64,000 nucleotides of DNA from Bogoriella caseilytica (GCF_003752405.1 NZ_RKHK01000001.1:806001-870000), one strand, 5' to 3'; counted from the first letter of the stretch, positions 35,357 to 44,298 are shown. Notes: generated by a model from the letters alone, not told the origin. Translations and numbers: made by a program.

Positions 35357-36238
35357 GTGACTGACGCGATCGCTCCAAGGGCGGAGCTGGAAAAGCTGTG
35401 GACCGGTGCCATCTGGAGCGAGGGTCCTGTCTGGGTCCGCGAGCGCAGCGCGGTGCGCTGGAGCGACATCCCCAACGATCGGATCCTCGAGTGGAGCGCG
35501 GGCACCGGCGACGTCAGCGTGTACGCCGAGCCGGCGGGGTACACCAACGGCCGAACCCTGGACCACGCGGGAGCGGTGGTGCAGTGCTCCCATGGCCGGC
35601 GGCGCATCGAACGGGACACCGGCGGCACTGTCGAGAGCCTGTGCGAGCGGTGGCGCGGGGGCCGCTTCAACTCCCCGAACGACATCGTGGTGGGCTCCGA
35701 TGGCGCGATCTGGTTCACCGATCCGCCCTACGGCATCGATCCCAGCGGCCGGGAGGGATACCCCGCCGAGCCCGAGTACGGCGGCTCCTACGTCTTCCGC
35801 TTCGACGAGAGCAGCGGTGAGGTCGAGCCGGTCATCACCGACATGGTCCATCCCAACGGCCTGGCCTTCTCCCCGGACGAGTCCTTGCTCTACGTCTCGG
35901 ACACCGGCCACTTGCAGATCGAGGGCGCCCCGCGGGGTATTCGCGTCTACCCGGTGGCCGGTGGCCGGGTGAGCGGGCCGGGACGGGAGTTCGCGGCCGT
36001 CACCCCGGGCGCCGCCGACGGCTTCCGCGTCGATACCGCAGGCCGGGTCTGGACCTCCAGCGGCGACTCCGTGCAGATCTACTCCCCGGAGGGTGTGCTG
36101 CTGCACAAGGTGAACGTGCCGGAGCCGGTCGCCAATCTCTGCTTCGGCGGCGCGGACGGCACCGAACTCTTCATCACCGCCAGCACGAGCCTGTACCGGA
36201 TCCGCACCACGGTGCGTGACGCGGCCGCTCATCGCTGA
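35357..36238 (+). CDS. SMP-30/gluconolactonase family lactonase
   Basis: 293 aa, six-bladed beta propeller. Metal and catalytic residues are seen in IWSEGPVW (Glu20), NSPNDIVVGSDG (Asn), PYGIDPSGREGYPAEPEYGG and MVHPNGLAFSPDE (Asp). Family members open sugar 1,4- or 1,5-lactones made by sugar dehydrogenases. Neighbours include an aldose-1-dehydrogenase-like reductase and an SDR, and the RuBisCO-like-protein locus follows, so this may be the lactonase between an oxidised sugar and its aldonate, possibly apionolactone (inference). Alternative: a xylono- or arabinolactonase. Confidence 0.88.
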   Translation: MTDAIAPRAELEKLWTGAIWSEGPVWVRERSAVRWSDIPNDRILEWSAGTGDVSVYAEPAGYTNGRTLDHAGAVVQCSHGRRRIERDTGGTVESLCERWRGGRFNSPNDIVVGSDGAIWFTDPPYGIDPSGREGYPAEPEYGGSYVFRFDESSGEVEPVITDMVHPNGLAFSPDESLLYVSDTGHLQIEGAPRGIRVYPVAGGRVSGPGREFAAVTPGAADGFRVDTAGRVWTSSGDSVQIYSPEGVLLHKVNVPEPVANLCFGGADGTELFITASTSLYRIRTTVRDAAAHR

Positions 36239-36245
36239 GGGTCTC

Positions 36246-37091
36246 TCATCCTCGGTACTCCTCGCGCCAGGAGAACTCGGCCCGGAAGCCGAGCTGCTCG
36301 CGGGCTTTCGTGGTGTCGATGAGCGCCTCGTACTCCCCCAGCTCACGGCGCAGCGGTACACCGGGGAACCAGCTTTCGGCCAGCTCAGCGCTCGGCCGGT
36401 CGTTGCCGGACTCGGGAGCGGCGATTGCGTAGACCTCGAAGCCCGGCCGAGTTTCGGCGAGAGCGAGCGTGACCGCCTGTGCGCCGTCACGCGCGTCGAT
36501 GTACGTGCCGAGCAGATCACGCCGGTAGCCAGGCTCGGCGGCGCGCGCGAAGGTCGCGTACTCGCCAGGAGCCACGACATTCGTGAACCGCAGAGCCGTC
36601 ACCGAGAGCGTCGGATCCCAGGAGACGAGCTCGCGCGCCATGGTCTCTTCGAGAACCTTGACCAGGCCGTAGGTGTTGAAGGAGGCCGTGTGGTTCTCGT
36701 CGAGCGGCAGGTAGGGCGGCGGCTCGGTGAAGGGGAAGCCCATCGCCGTGATGCTCGAGGCGTAGACGATCCTGCGGATACCCACGCGTAGTGCGGCGAA
36801 GAACACGTTGAAGGTCGCGACCATATTGCGGTGGAAGGTCGTCGCGTCGGGCACCAGGCCGTTGACCGGGATGGCCGCGAGGTGGACGAGGGCATCGACA
36901 CCGGTGTGCCGCGCCGTGATGCCGTGCAGGGCGTCCAAGGTCTGGCCGTAGTCCCCGAGGTCGACGGTGGTGAAGCCCGGCCCGGATGGACCGGTGCGGT
37001 CGAGCCCGATCACCTCCTCTCCCTGTGCGCGCAGGTGATCCACGACAGTTCTGCCGAGTGTGCCCGAGCTTCCGGTGATTGCGACCTTCAT
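36246..37091 (-). CDS. NAD-dependent epimerase/dehydratase-type SDR (sugar dehydrogenase-like)
   Basis: 281 aa from ATG 37091, preceded by AAAGGA with a 6-base spacer; the longer frame to 37142 would run into the LacI gene. The N-terminal TGSSGTLG matches TGxxGxxG for NAD. The YGLVK pair gives the Tyr-x3-Lys dyad, and Ser in ASSITAMG completes the triad. It resembles uronate dehydrogenases and UDP-glucose 4-epimerase-like SDRs. It lies 25 bases downstream of the LacI regulator on the same strand, so it shares that promoter and its palindromic operator. Aldose or uronate oxidation is a plausible role; substrate unknown. Confidence 0.85.
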   Translation of the reverse strand: MKVAITGSSGTLGRTVVDHLRAQGEEVIGLDRTGPSGPGFTTVDLGDYGQTLDALHGITARHTGVDALVHLAAIPVNGLVPDATTFHRNMVATFNVFFAALRVGIRRIVYASSITAMGFPFTEPPPYLPLDENHTASFNTYGLVKVLEETMARELVSWDPTLSVTALRFTNVVAPGEYATFARAAEPGYRRDLLGTYIDARDGAQAVTLALAETRPGFEVYAIAAPESGNDRPSAELAESWFPGVPLRRELGEYEALIDTTKAREQLGFRAEFSWREEYRG

Positions 37092-37116
37092 GCCATTCCT
37101 TTCGACGGAGCCCTTG

Positions 37117-38139
37117 TCACACATCTGTGTGGATCGGCTCACCGGTGGTACTCGTCCGGGGCACCAGGGCGGGTGGAAACACCTGGTGGGGGTCCTCCGT
37201 GCGGCCGGAGAGTTCCGTGACCAGCAGCTCGATCGCCGCGTATCCGAAGGCCTCGTGCGGGGGCCGGATCGAGCTCAGCGGCACGATCGAGGACTCGGCG
37301 AACTCGATGTCGTCATAGCCGATCAGGGCAAGGTCATCCGGAACCCGCACCCCCTCGGAGGACAGCACCTGCATCATCCCGAGCCCGAGGAGGTCGTTGA
37401 CCGCGAACACGCCATCGGGGCGCACAGCGGCAGCACGAGCGAGCAGTTCGCGGGCGACGGCACGCCCCCCGGCGACCGTCCGCTCGACGACATTGACCAC
37501 TTCCAAGGTCGCGGAGCCGGACTCCCTGATGGCATCGCTGGCGCCCTGGAGGCGGTCGGCGACCTGACGCACCCCCAGTGGACCGCCGACGAAAGCGATC
37601 CGACGTCTACCGAGCTGAAGAAGGTGCTCGGCGGCGAGGCGCCCGCCGAGGACGTCGTCGATCGAGACCGAGGGCTGGTCCTCGGAGACGGCGACCTGCC
37701 CCATCAGCACAGACGGTGTCCCTCGCTTGCGCACCAGGGCGAGCCGGTCCTCGATGGGCTCGTGCGAGGCAACGAGCATGCCGCGCACCCGGTGCTGCTC
37801 GAAGAGGTCGAGGTAGGCGTCCTCCCGGGCACGCTGACGGCGGGAGTTCGCGACGAACACCGACAGTCCATGCTCCGCCGCCCGCTCCTCGGCGCCTTCG
37901 GCGATCGTGGCGAAGAAGGGGTTGGACACATCGGGCGCGATGTAGGCGATCGTCGCACTCTTGCCCATCCGCAGCTGACGGCCGGCTTGGTTGGGCACGA
38001 AGCCGAGTGTCTCGATGGCTCGCTGAATCCTCTGTGCGGTCTTGGCCGAGACGCGGTCGGGATGGTTCAGGAAGTGCGAAACGGTGCCGTGGGACACCTC
38101 GGCGAGCGCCGCGACATCGCGCATACTGACGTTCGCCAC
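37117..38139 (-). CDS. LacI family transcriptional regulator
   Basis: 340 aa from GTG 38139, with GAGGAGGAGGT five bases upstream. HTH is MRDVAALAEVSHGTVSHFLN (about residues 6-25), the hinge helix follows (FVPNQAGRQLRMGKS), then a type I periplasmic-binding-like sugar domain (YIAPDVSNPFFATIAEGAEE, DDVLGGRLAAEHLLQLG). Local sugars release it from DNA. A near-perfect 20-bp palindrome lies 24 bases upstream of its start and on the GH127 side, so it probably controls itself, the SDR and the divergent GH127/RuBisCO-like/kinase genes. Confidence 0.93.
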   Translation of the reverse strand: MANVSMRDVAALAEVSHGTVSHFLNHPDRVSAKTAQRIQRAIETLGFVPNQAGRQLRMGKSATIAYIAPDVSNPFFATIAEGAEERAAEHGLSVFVANSRRQRAREDAYLDLFEQHRVRGMLVASHEPIEDRLALVRKRGTPSVLMGQVAVSEDQPSVSIDDVLGGRLAAEHLLQLGRRRIAFVGGPLGVRQVADRLQGASDAIRESGSATLEVVNVVERTVAGGRAVARELLARAAAVRPDGVFAVNDLLGLGMMQVLSSEGVRVPDDLALIGYDDIEFAESSIVPLSSIRPPHEAFGYAAIELLVTELSGRTEDPHQVFPPALVPRTSTTGEPIHTDV

Positions 38140-38162
38140 ACGGACCTCCTCCTCGGAACACT

Positions 38163-38182
38163 TCACCATATCGATGTGGTGA
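38163..38182. promoter_or_regulatory. 20-bp palindromic operator for the LacI regulator
   Basis: TCACCATATCGATGTGGTGA is palindromic at all but one base pair (positions 7 and 14) and has the central CG of LacI-family operators. It lies in the divergent region between the LacI gene and GH127. Confidence 0.7.
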
Positions 38183-38315
38183 GCACGCCTGCGCCCGAAC
38201 TGGTGACCTTCGTTCTGCCTCGGACCAGCAAGTTTATGCAGAGCTTACACATTCATTCACACCCGGATAGGCTCGTCATGCCGCAACGATGGGGCACCAC
38301 GCAGAAAGGACTGCC

Positions 38316-40301
38316 ATGACCGCCACCGCTTCGTCCGACCGGAGCCCCACGCTCAGGCCACTGACCGCCAAGGAGTCGCGCTGGTCCTCAGGCTTCTGGC
38401 ACGACGTCGCCGACCGGACCTACCGCACCACGGTGCCGAACATGTGGGAGGACTTCCGCAATGAGGGCGTCAGCCCAGCGTGGCGCAACTTCCTGATCGC
38501 GGTCGGGGAGCGGGACGGAGAGCACGAAGGCCCTCCCTTCCTCGACGGCGACCTCTACAAGTGGCTCGAGGCAGCGATCAGCCAGCTCGAGGTCGCCCCC
38601 GAAGCCTGGCTTCGCGAGGCCATCGACTCGTGCATCGCACTGATCGCCTCCGCCCAGCGCGAAGACGGTTACATCCACACGGCCACCCTCATCGCGCGGC
38701 GACGAGACCCCGAGGCGGCCGAGCTGGCGGACCGGTTCCACTTCGAGACCTACAACCACGGGCACCTGATCTCCGCGGCCGTGCGCCACCACCAGGTCAC
38801 CGGCGAGACCAGCTTTCTCGACATCGCCCGGCGCGCCGCACAGTTCCTCGTGCACCTGGCCACGGACAAACCCCTCGAGCTCGCCCGTAGTGCGATCTGC
38901 CCCTCGCACTACATGGCAGTGGTCGACTTGTACCGCGCCACCGGTGACGAGCAGTACCGCGAGCTGGCCGAAGCCTTCGTGCAGGTGCGCGACGAGTTCC
39001 GCGGCGGCGACGACAACCAGGACCGCCTGCCGGTGCGCGAGCAGTGCGTTGCCGCAGGCCACGCGGTACGGGCCAACTATCTCTACGCGGGCCTGGCCGA
39101 CTTGATCGCCGAGACCGGCGACGCCGAACTGCAGCAGGTGCTGGAGACGATCTGGAGTGATGTCGTCGACCGCAAGATGTACGTCACCGGCGGCTGCGGT
39201 GCCCTCTACGACGGCGCCTCCCCGGACGGCTACCCCTGGCAGGGCGAGATCTCCCGGGTTCACCAGTCCTACGGCCGCGCCTACCAGCTCCCCAACACCA
39301 CCGCACACAACGAGACCTGCGCCAATATCGGCATGATCCTGTGGAGCGAGCGCATGCTCGCCCTGACCGGTCAGGCCCGCTACGCCGACGTGATCGAACG
39401 CGTGGCGTACAACAGCCTGCTCTCCGGGGTGAGTCTCGACGGCTCCGAGTTCTGCTACACGAACCCACTCCGGCAGGTGCGGGATCTCCCCTTCCCGCTG
39501 CGGATGCCCGGCGACACCGCGCTGCGCCCCATCCCCGACCCTCCGCCCTCGGACGCCCGGCTGCGGCAGCGGTACATGGCCTGCTTCTGTTGCCCGCCCA
39601 ACGTCGCTCGTACGCTGGCCCGCTTCCACGAACGGGCCGCCTCGGCCGGCCCTGACGGACTGTGGATCCACCTCTACGGTGGCTCGGCGTCCGCCGTGAA
39701 CCTCGGGGAGGGGCGCCGTCTTGGTATCGAGGAGGTCAGCGACTACCCCTGGGACGGGCGCATCCAGCTCACGGTGACCGAGGCCGGCGAGACACCCATG
39801 GCTCTCCACCTGCGCATACCGGGCTGGGCTACCGGTGCGACCGCAACGGTCGCGGGTGAGGCGGTCGCGGTGGAATCCGGCAGCTACCTGCGCCTCGAGC
39901 GTGTCTGGTCTCCGGGTGACCAGGTGGTGCTCGACCTCCCCATGCCGGTGCGGATGCTCCGCGGGAACCGGCTCGCCGAGGAGATCACGAACCAAGTGGC
40001 CTTCGTGCGCGGCCCGCTGGTCTACGCCGTGGAGAGCCACGACCTTCCCGACGGCGTCATGCTGGAACAGATCGGTGTGCGCCGCGACGCGTACTTCGCG
40101 GCGCATGAGGGTCAGATCGACGGCCACCGGGTGACCGAGCTCCGGGGTGAAGGCGTGCTGCTCCCGCCCCCGGGCCCCGGCCTGTACAACGACATCACCG
40201 ATGAGGCGCTGGAGCCGGTGGCGCTTCGGCTGGTGCCCTACTTCGCCTGGGGCAACCGAGGGCCCGGGGAGATGTCGGTGTGGATGCCGGTGGCGTGGTG
40301 A
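38316..40301 (+). CDS. GH127 beta-L-arabinofuranosidase-like glycoside hydrolase
   Basis: 661 aa, (alpha/alpha)6 barrel of the former DUF1680. AAAGGA supports ATG 38316. The zinc-site residues of HypBA1 have equivalents: Glu333 and Cys335 in HNETCA, and Cys425-Cys426 in CFCCPPN, with Cys425 as the likely nucleophile. The position I would align with the HypBA1 general acid/base Glu322 is Gln317 (HQSYG), so mechanism or substrate may differ. No signal peptide. Family members act on terminal beta-L-Araf, including that in rhamnogalacturonan II. The stop overlaps the next gene as GTGA. Confidence 0.9.
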   Translation: MTATASSDRSPTLRPLTAKESRWSSGFWHDVADRTYRTTVPNMWEDFRNEGVSPAWRNFLIAVGERDGEHEGPPFLDGDLYKWLEAAISQLEVAPEAWLREAIDSCIALIASAQREDGYIHTATLIARRRDPEAAELADRFHFETYNHGHLISAAVRHHQVTGETSFLDIARRAAQFLVHLATDKPLELARSAICPSHYMAVVDLYRATGDEQYRELAEAFVQVRDEFRGGDDNQDRLPVREQCVAAGHAVRANYLYAGLADLIAETGDAELQQVLETIWSDVVDRKMYVTGGCGALYDGASPDGYPWQGEISRVHQSYGRAYQLPNTTAHNETCANIGMILWSERMLALTGQARYADVIERVAYNSLLSGVSLDGSEFCYTNPLRQVRDLPFPLRMPGDTALRPIPDPPPSDARLRQRYMACFCCPPNVARTLARFHERAASAGPDGLWIHLYGGSASAVNLGEGRRLGIEEVSDYPWDGRIQLTVTEAGETPMALHLRIPGWATGATATVAGEAVAVESGSYLRLERVWSPGDQVVLDLPMPVRMLRGNRLAEEITNQVAFVRGPLVYAVESHDLPDGVMLEQIGVRRDAYFAAHEGQIDGHRVTELRGEGVLLPPPGPGLYNDITDEALEPVALRLVPYFAWGNRGPGEMSVWMPVAW

Positions 40302-41563
40302 GGGCCGTGGCCCCGGAGCGCTCGGTGGTCGCCACCTACGAGATCGAGACCTCACAACCTCTCCAGCAGGCGGCGGAGGCGCTCGCCGGTGAGCAGTCGA
40401 CGGGCACCTTCATCCGCGTCCAGCGCGAGTCCGACGACCTGCGCGCCCGCTTCGCGGCGCAGGTCGAGACGATCGAGCCGCTGCCTGGGCTCGGCGGCGC
40501 ACCCCTACCTGGCGCGGAAGGCACCCAGGTTCGGCGCCGGGCCCGGATCCGGCTGCGCTTTCCGCTGGACAACTTCGGTCCGTCACTGCCCAATCTGCTG
40601 GCCGCCGTCGCCGGCAACCTCTTCGAGATGCGGCCACTGGCCGCGGTCAAGCTCACCGACCTGGACCTCCCCGCAGCCTTCGCCGACCGCTACCCCGGGC
40701 CGGCCTTCGGCGTACCGGGCACCCGCGAGCTCCTCTCCCGGCCCACCGGAGCCATGATCGGCACCATCGTCAAACCGAGCATCGGCCTCAGCCCTGCCGA
40801 GCTCGCCGAGGTGGTCGATGAGCTCGTGACGGCCGGGATCGACTTCATCAAGGACGACGAGCTCCAGGGCAACGGACCCTCAGCGCCGCTGGCCGAACGG
40901 GTGCGCGCCGTCATGCCGGTGCTCGAACGTCACGCGGACCGAACCGGCGTCAAGCCGATGTACGCCTTCAACATCACCGACGACATCAGTCTCCTGGAAC
41001 GCAACCATGACCTCGTGGTCGAAGCCGGAGGGACCTGCGTGATGGCCTGCGTGAACCTCCTGGGATTCGCCGGCCTCGCGCATCTACGAGAACTCGCCGC
41101 CGTCCCGATCCACGGCCACCGCACCATGATCGGGGCGTTGATCCGCTCCGAGCAGCTCGGCTTCTCCTACCGGGTGTGGCAGAAACTGGCCCGCCTGGCC
41201 GGCGCGGACCAGCTGCACACCAACGGCATCGCCAACAAGTTCTACGAGAGCGACGCCGAGGTCCTCGACTCGATCAGCGCGGTCCGTGAGCCCTTCCTCG
41301 ACTACCAGCCCACGCTGCCCGTGCTGTCATCGGGCCAATGGGCCGGCCTGGCCCACGCCACGGCCGAGGCCACCGGCACCACCGACCTGCTGGTCTTGGC
41401 CGGTGGTGGGATCCACGGACATCCCGCCGGCGCCGGTGCCGGGGTGCGGGCCATGCGGGACGCCTGGGAGGCGGCGGCGGACGGGGTCCCGATGGAGACG
41501 GCCATCGAGCGCTCCGCTGCCCTTCGCGCAGCCGTGGAGACCTTCGGGCCGGCTCGTGGCTGA
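40298..41563 (+). CDS. RuBisCO-like protein (form IV), probable 3-oxo-isoapionate-4-phosphate enzyme
   Basis: 421 aa from GTG 40298 (GTGA overlap with GH127). RuBisCO large-chain landmarks: VKPS (Lys159) where RuBisCO has KPK, the carbamylation and Mg motif DFIKDDE (Lys185, Asp187, Glu188), HGHR (His272, His274), loop-6 ANKFYES (Lys314), and phosphate-site VLAGGGIHGHPAGAGAG. Loss of the second Lys and altered loop 6 mark a RuBisCO-like protein, not a CO2-fixing enzyme. In characterised D-apiose pathways (Carter et al. 2018) such proteins act on 3-oxo-isoapionate 4-phosphate, as decarboxylase (OiaX) or transcarboxylase/hydrolase (OiaT). The next gene is the matching kinase type. Which of the two reactions applies is not visible. 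Confidence 0.88.
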   Translation: MRAVAPERSVVATYEIETSQPLQQAAEALAGEQSTGTFIRVQRESDDLRARFAAQVETIEPLPGLGGAPLPGAEGTQVRRRARIRLRFPLDNFGPSLPNLLAAVAGNLFEMRPLAAVKLTDLDLPAAFADRYPGPAFGVPGTRELLSRPTGAMIGTIVKPSIGLSPAELAEVVDELVTAGIDFIKDDELQGNGPSAPLAERVRAVMPVLERHADRTGVKPMYAFNITDDISLLERNHDLVVEAGGTCVMACVNLLGFAGLAHLRELAAVPIHGHRTMIGALIRSEQLGFSYRVWQKLARLAGADQLHTNGIANKFYESDAEVLDSISAVREPFLDYQPTLPVLSSGQWAGLAHATAEATGTTDLLVLAGGGIHGHPAGAGAGVRAMRDAWEAAADGVPMETAIERSAALRAAVETFGPARG

Positions 41564-42824
41564 GCAGTTGGTCGCCTACTACGGCGACGATCTGACCGGC
41601 AGCATCGACGTGCTCCTGCAGTTCTCGCGCGCCGGACACGCCGGCCGGCTCTTTCTCGGGCTTCCCGAACCGGCCGAACTCCGCGCGACCGCCGGTCAGG
41701 TCGGCGTAGTCGGCATCGCGGGGATCGCGCGGTCGCTGGCCACGGCCGACCTCGAATCGGAGGTTGCCCCGGCGCTGCGGGCGCTGGCCGCGGTCCAGCC
41801 CGCCGTGCTGCAGTACAAGGCGTGCTCGACGATCGATTCCTCACCACGGATCGGCAGTCTCGGCCGCGTGCTGGAGATCGGCCGGTCCCTCCTGGGCGAG
41901 GGTGCCGTGCCGATGCTCTTCGCCCAGCCGGACTTCGGCCGCTACACCGTCTTCGGCCATCACTTCGCCGCCGAGGACGGTGTGGTGCACCGGCTGGACC
42001 GGCAACCGACGATGTCCGCCCATCCGGTCACGCCCATGGACGAATCGGACATCGCCCGGCATCTGGCGCGCCAGACCGAGCTCCCACTCGCCTCGCTCCC
42101 GCTGACCCACTACACCGATCCTGTGGCGGTGCGAAGTGAGGTCGACCGGACGACGGCGGCGGCCGTGGTGCTCGACGCCCTCAGGGAAGACGATCTGAGG
42201 CTGCTCGGCGAAGCCTTCTGGCACCTCGCAGAAGCCCGCCGTCCCCTGTTCACCATGGGATCCGGCGGACTGAGCGCAGCCTTGGCGCGCACCATGATCG
42301 CGCCGCCCACGCGACACGAGGCGCCCGGCCCGGAACGTGCCGGCGGAGCGGTGCTGGCGGTCTCCGGGAGCCGATCGGCGCGCACGGCCGCGCAGATCGA
42401 GCACGCCCGGGCGAGCGGCTGGACCGTGCTGCCGCTGCCGCTGCGTGGGGCGCCGGACCGGCTCGCTGAGATGAACGCGCTGCTCGGCCAGGGCCGTTCC
42501 GTGGTGCTCACGGTGGGTGAGCAGACTCTTCCCGGCGGGCCCGAGGCGGCCCTGGCCGCGATCGCGCGCGCGGCCGCGATGGCCGTCGAGCACGCCACCA
42601 CCGCCGGAATGACCCGGCGCGTGATCATCTGCGGCGGTGACACCTCTGGGCGGGTGCTGCGGGCCCTGGCGATCACCTCAGTGGAGATCGTGGACACGGT
42701 GGTGGCCAATGTGGTCACCTGCGCCGCCCGTGCCCATCGCGCAGAACTCGACGGCGTCGAGTTCACCCTCAAAGGCGGTCAGATGGGCCCGGCGGAGCTC
42801 TTCGCACTCATTGACGGCGCGTGA
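41556..42824 (+). CDS. oiaK: Four-carbon acid sugar kinase family (DUF1537), probable 3-oxo-isoapionate kinase
   Basis: 422 aa from GTG 41556, overlapping the RuBisCO-like gene by 8 bases. N-terminal sugar-acid-binding domain with YYGDDLTGSIDVLLQFSRAG (residues about 8-27) and YKACSTIDSSPRIGSLG. C-terminal nucleotide-binding domain with VSGSRSARTAAQIEHA, then IICGGDTSGRVLRALAI and LKGGQMGPAELF. This architecture is the DUF1537 family, whose members phosphorylate unusual sugar acids; OiaK of apionate catabolism is one. Coupling to the RuBisCO-like gene supports the assignment: it would make the phosphorylated substrate. The end overlaps the convergent GH140 gene by 17 bases. Confidence 0.85.
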   Translation: MAEQLVAYYGDDLTGSIDVLLQFSRAGHAGRLFLGLPEPAELRATAGQVGVVGIAGIARSLATADLESEVAPALRALAAVQPAVLQYKACSTIDSSPRIGSLGRVLEIGRSLLGEGAVPMLFAQPDFGRYTVFGHHFAAEDGVVHRLDRQPTMSAHPVTPMDESDIARHLARQTELPLASLPLTHYTDPVAVRSEVDRTTAAAVVLDALREDDLRLLGEAFWHLAEARRPLFTMGSGGLSAALARTMIAPPTRHEAPGPERAGGAVLAVSGSRSARTAAQIEHARASGWTVLPLPLRGAPDRLAEMNALLGQGRSVVLTVGEQTLPGGPEAALAAIARAAAMAVEHATTAGMTRRVIICGGDTSGRVLRALAITSVEIVDTVVANVVTCAARAHRAELDGVEFTLKGGQMGPAELFALIDGA

Positions 42825-44298
42825 TCCGCAGGGCGATCGCCTCGCCCTCCGGCAGCAGCAGCGGCGGACCGTCCGCGAAGGCATCGTTGCGGTGGACCTC
42901 AGTGAGCGTGAAGGTCCGCTCGACCGGGAGCACCGTCATGTTCCAGGTGTCGATGATGTCGACCTGGAACTGGTCGCCCACCTCGAGCCGTTCCCCGTGG
43001 TGGCCCTGCGGCAGCCGGAAGGTCCAGGTGGCGGGGGCAGAACGGCCGAAGTAGCGCACATACTGCCGACGGGCCTGTCCGGCCACGTACTCGGGGTCGT
43101 CCCATTTGTCGATCGGGTCCAGGCCAGCGATGTGGAGAGCGTCGAGGATCCGGCGCAGGAAGTCGAGCCGGGCCGGGCTCATTCCCCGGAATGGCCCGCC
43201 GTCGACCATGTGCAGGGAACCGTTGGCCTTGACGAAGCTCTCGCCGTGGCTGGCGTAGCACCCCGAGACCGTGGCCACCCAGAAGCGGTGGACGAGTTCG
43301 CGTGCGCTGAGGTGCCCCCAACGCAGCGGCACATCACCCTCGTACTTGATCTCGTCCAGAACGATCGGCTTGAGATAGGCGTCCCGGTAGGCGCTGGCGC
43401 GGCCCGGTTCGGCCACGGATGCTCCATCCTGGATCGAGGCGTGGGTGACCCAGGGGCGATTGTGGTCGAAGAACTCGACCCAGTTGTGGATCGAACGCAA
43501 CCGCTGGTGGCCGTCGATGCGGGCCAGCAACTCCCCGAGTCGGTCCCAGCGCTGCACGGGCCGGCCGAGGATGTCGAACTCGTTGCACAGCGACCACCAC
43601 ACGTTCGGGTACGCCCCGAGACGGGCGACGACGTAGCGCAGGTAGGTGGCGTCCTCCTCCTCGGTGAGTGCGTCCAGGCCAAAGTCGGCGGAGTAGGCGG
43701 ACAGCAGCAGCACGTCGGCCACCACGCCGCGGCCGGCGAGCGACATCACGGCATCGTCGAGCTGCCGGAAGTACGCGGACACCGGCCGGCTGGTGTCCCA
43801 CCGGCCGGCGGAGTCCCGCTCGAAGGGCATCAGTTCCGGCACGTGCTCGACGTATCCACCACCCTGGGGAAAGACCATGAAACGCAGCTTGTTGAAACCG
43901 GCGTCGGAGACCGCCTCCAGGGTCCGGGAGCGCAGCTCCGGCTCCTGGTGGATCCAGTTGTAGACCGTGGTCCCCACCGGGCGGAAAGGCGTACCGTCAG
44001 CATGGGCGAAGTGGTACGTGTCCACTACCTGCACCGGGCCGGGGCCGGCCGGCTCTGCTGCTTCAATCTCCCCCGAGAGCCCATCGAGGGCCGGTTCCTC
44101 GCTGCGGGTGCGCCACCGCCAGGTACCAGCACTGCTCGGGCTGAAGCGTGCCAGGTAGTTCCGCCCGCCGTCCCAGAAACCGAGGATCTCGCGTCCCGTG
44201 CCGTCCTGGGTGAAGGTCACCGTCAAAGGGGCGGGATCTGCCGGTTGCGGCGGGCCGGTGAAGGAGAGTTCGTGAACTCCGGCCGGCAGGGCCGTCAT
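42808..44298 (-). CDS. GH140-like apiosidase (DUF5060-DUF4038-DUF5605 architecture)
   Basis: 496 aa. N-terminal beta domain (HELSFTGPPQPADPAPLTVT, residues about 9-85) of the DUF5060 type, a TIM barrel opening FRPVGTTVYNWIHQ and VSDAGFNKLRFMVFP, and a C-terminal beta domain. Candidate catalytic acids are Glu near 239 in WWSLCNEFDI and Glu near 316 in IVLDEIKYEG. The barrel belongs to the group that includes GH140 apiosidases. Being last in an operon with an apionate oxidoisomerase-like gene makes apiose release its most likely job. No signal peptide. It is coupled to the upstream gene by ATGA. Confidence 0.8.
   Translation of the reverse strand: MTALPAGVHELSFTGPPQPADPAPLTVTFTQDGTGREILGFWDGGRNYLARFSPSSAGTWRWRTRSEEPALDGLSGEIEAAEPAGPGPVQVVDTYHFAHADGTPFRPVGTTVYNWIHQEPELRSRTLEAVSDAGFNKLRFMVFPQGGGYVEHVPELMPFERDSAGRWDTSRPVSAYFRQLDDAVMSLAGRGVVADVLLLSAYSADFGLDALTEEEDATYLRYVVARLGAYPNVWWSLCNEFDILGRPVQRWDRLGELLARIDGHQRLRSIHNWVEFFDHNRPWVTHASIQDGASVAEPGRASAYRDAYLKPIVLDEIKYEGDVPLRWGHLSARELVHRFWVATVSGCYASHGESFVKANGSLHMVDGGPFRGMSPARLDFLRRILDALHIAGLDPIDKWDDPEYVAGQARRQYVRYFGRSAPATWTFRLPQGHHGERLEVGDQFQVDIIDTWNMTVLPVERTFTLTEVHRNDAFADGPPLLLPEGEAIALRITRRQ

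Noticed and set aside
35305-35718. Long N-terminal extension of the SorC regulator
   Set aside because: It would overlap the divergent SMP-30 gene; the HTH begins soon after ATG 35304, which has purine-rich sequence upstream.
38388-40355. 655-codon minus-strand open frame
   Set aside because: Antisense to GH127, which has an intact catalytic site and a good start.
40298-41563. True RuBisCO for CO2 fixation
   Set aside because: The KPK loop is changed to KPS, loop 6 is altered, and no small subunit or phosphoribulokinase gene is present.
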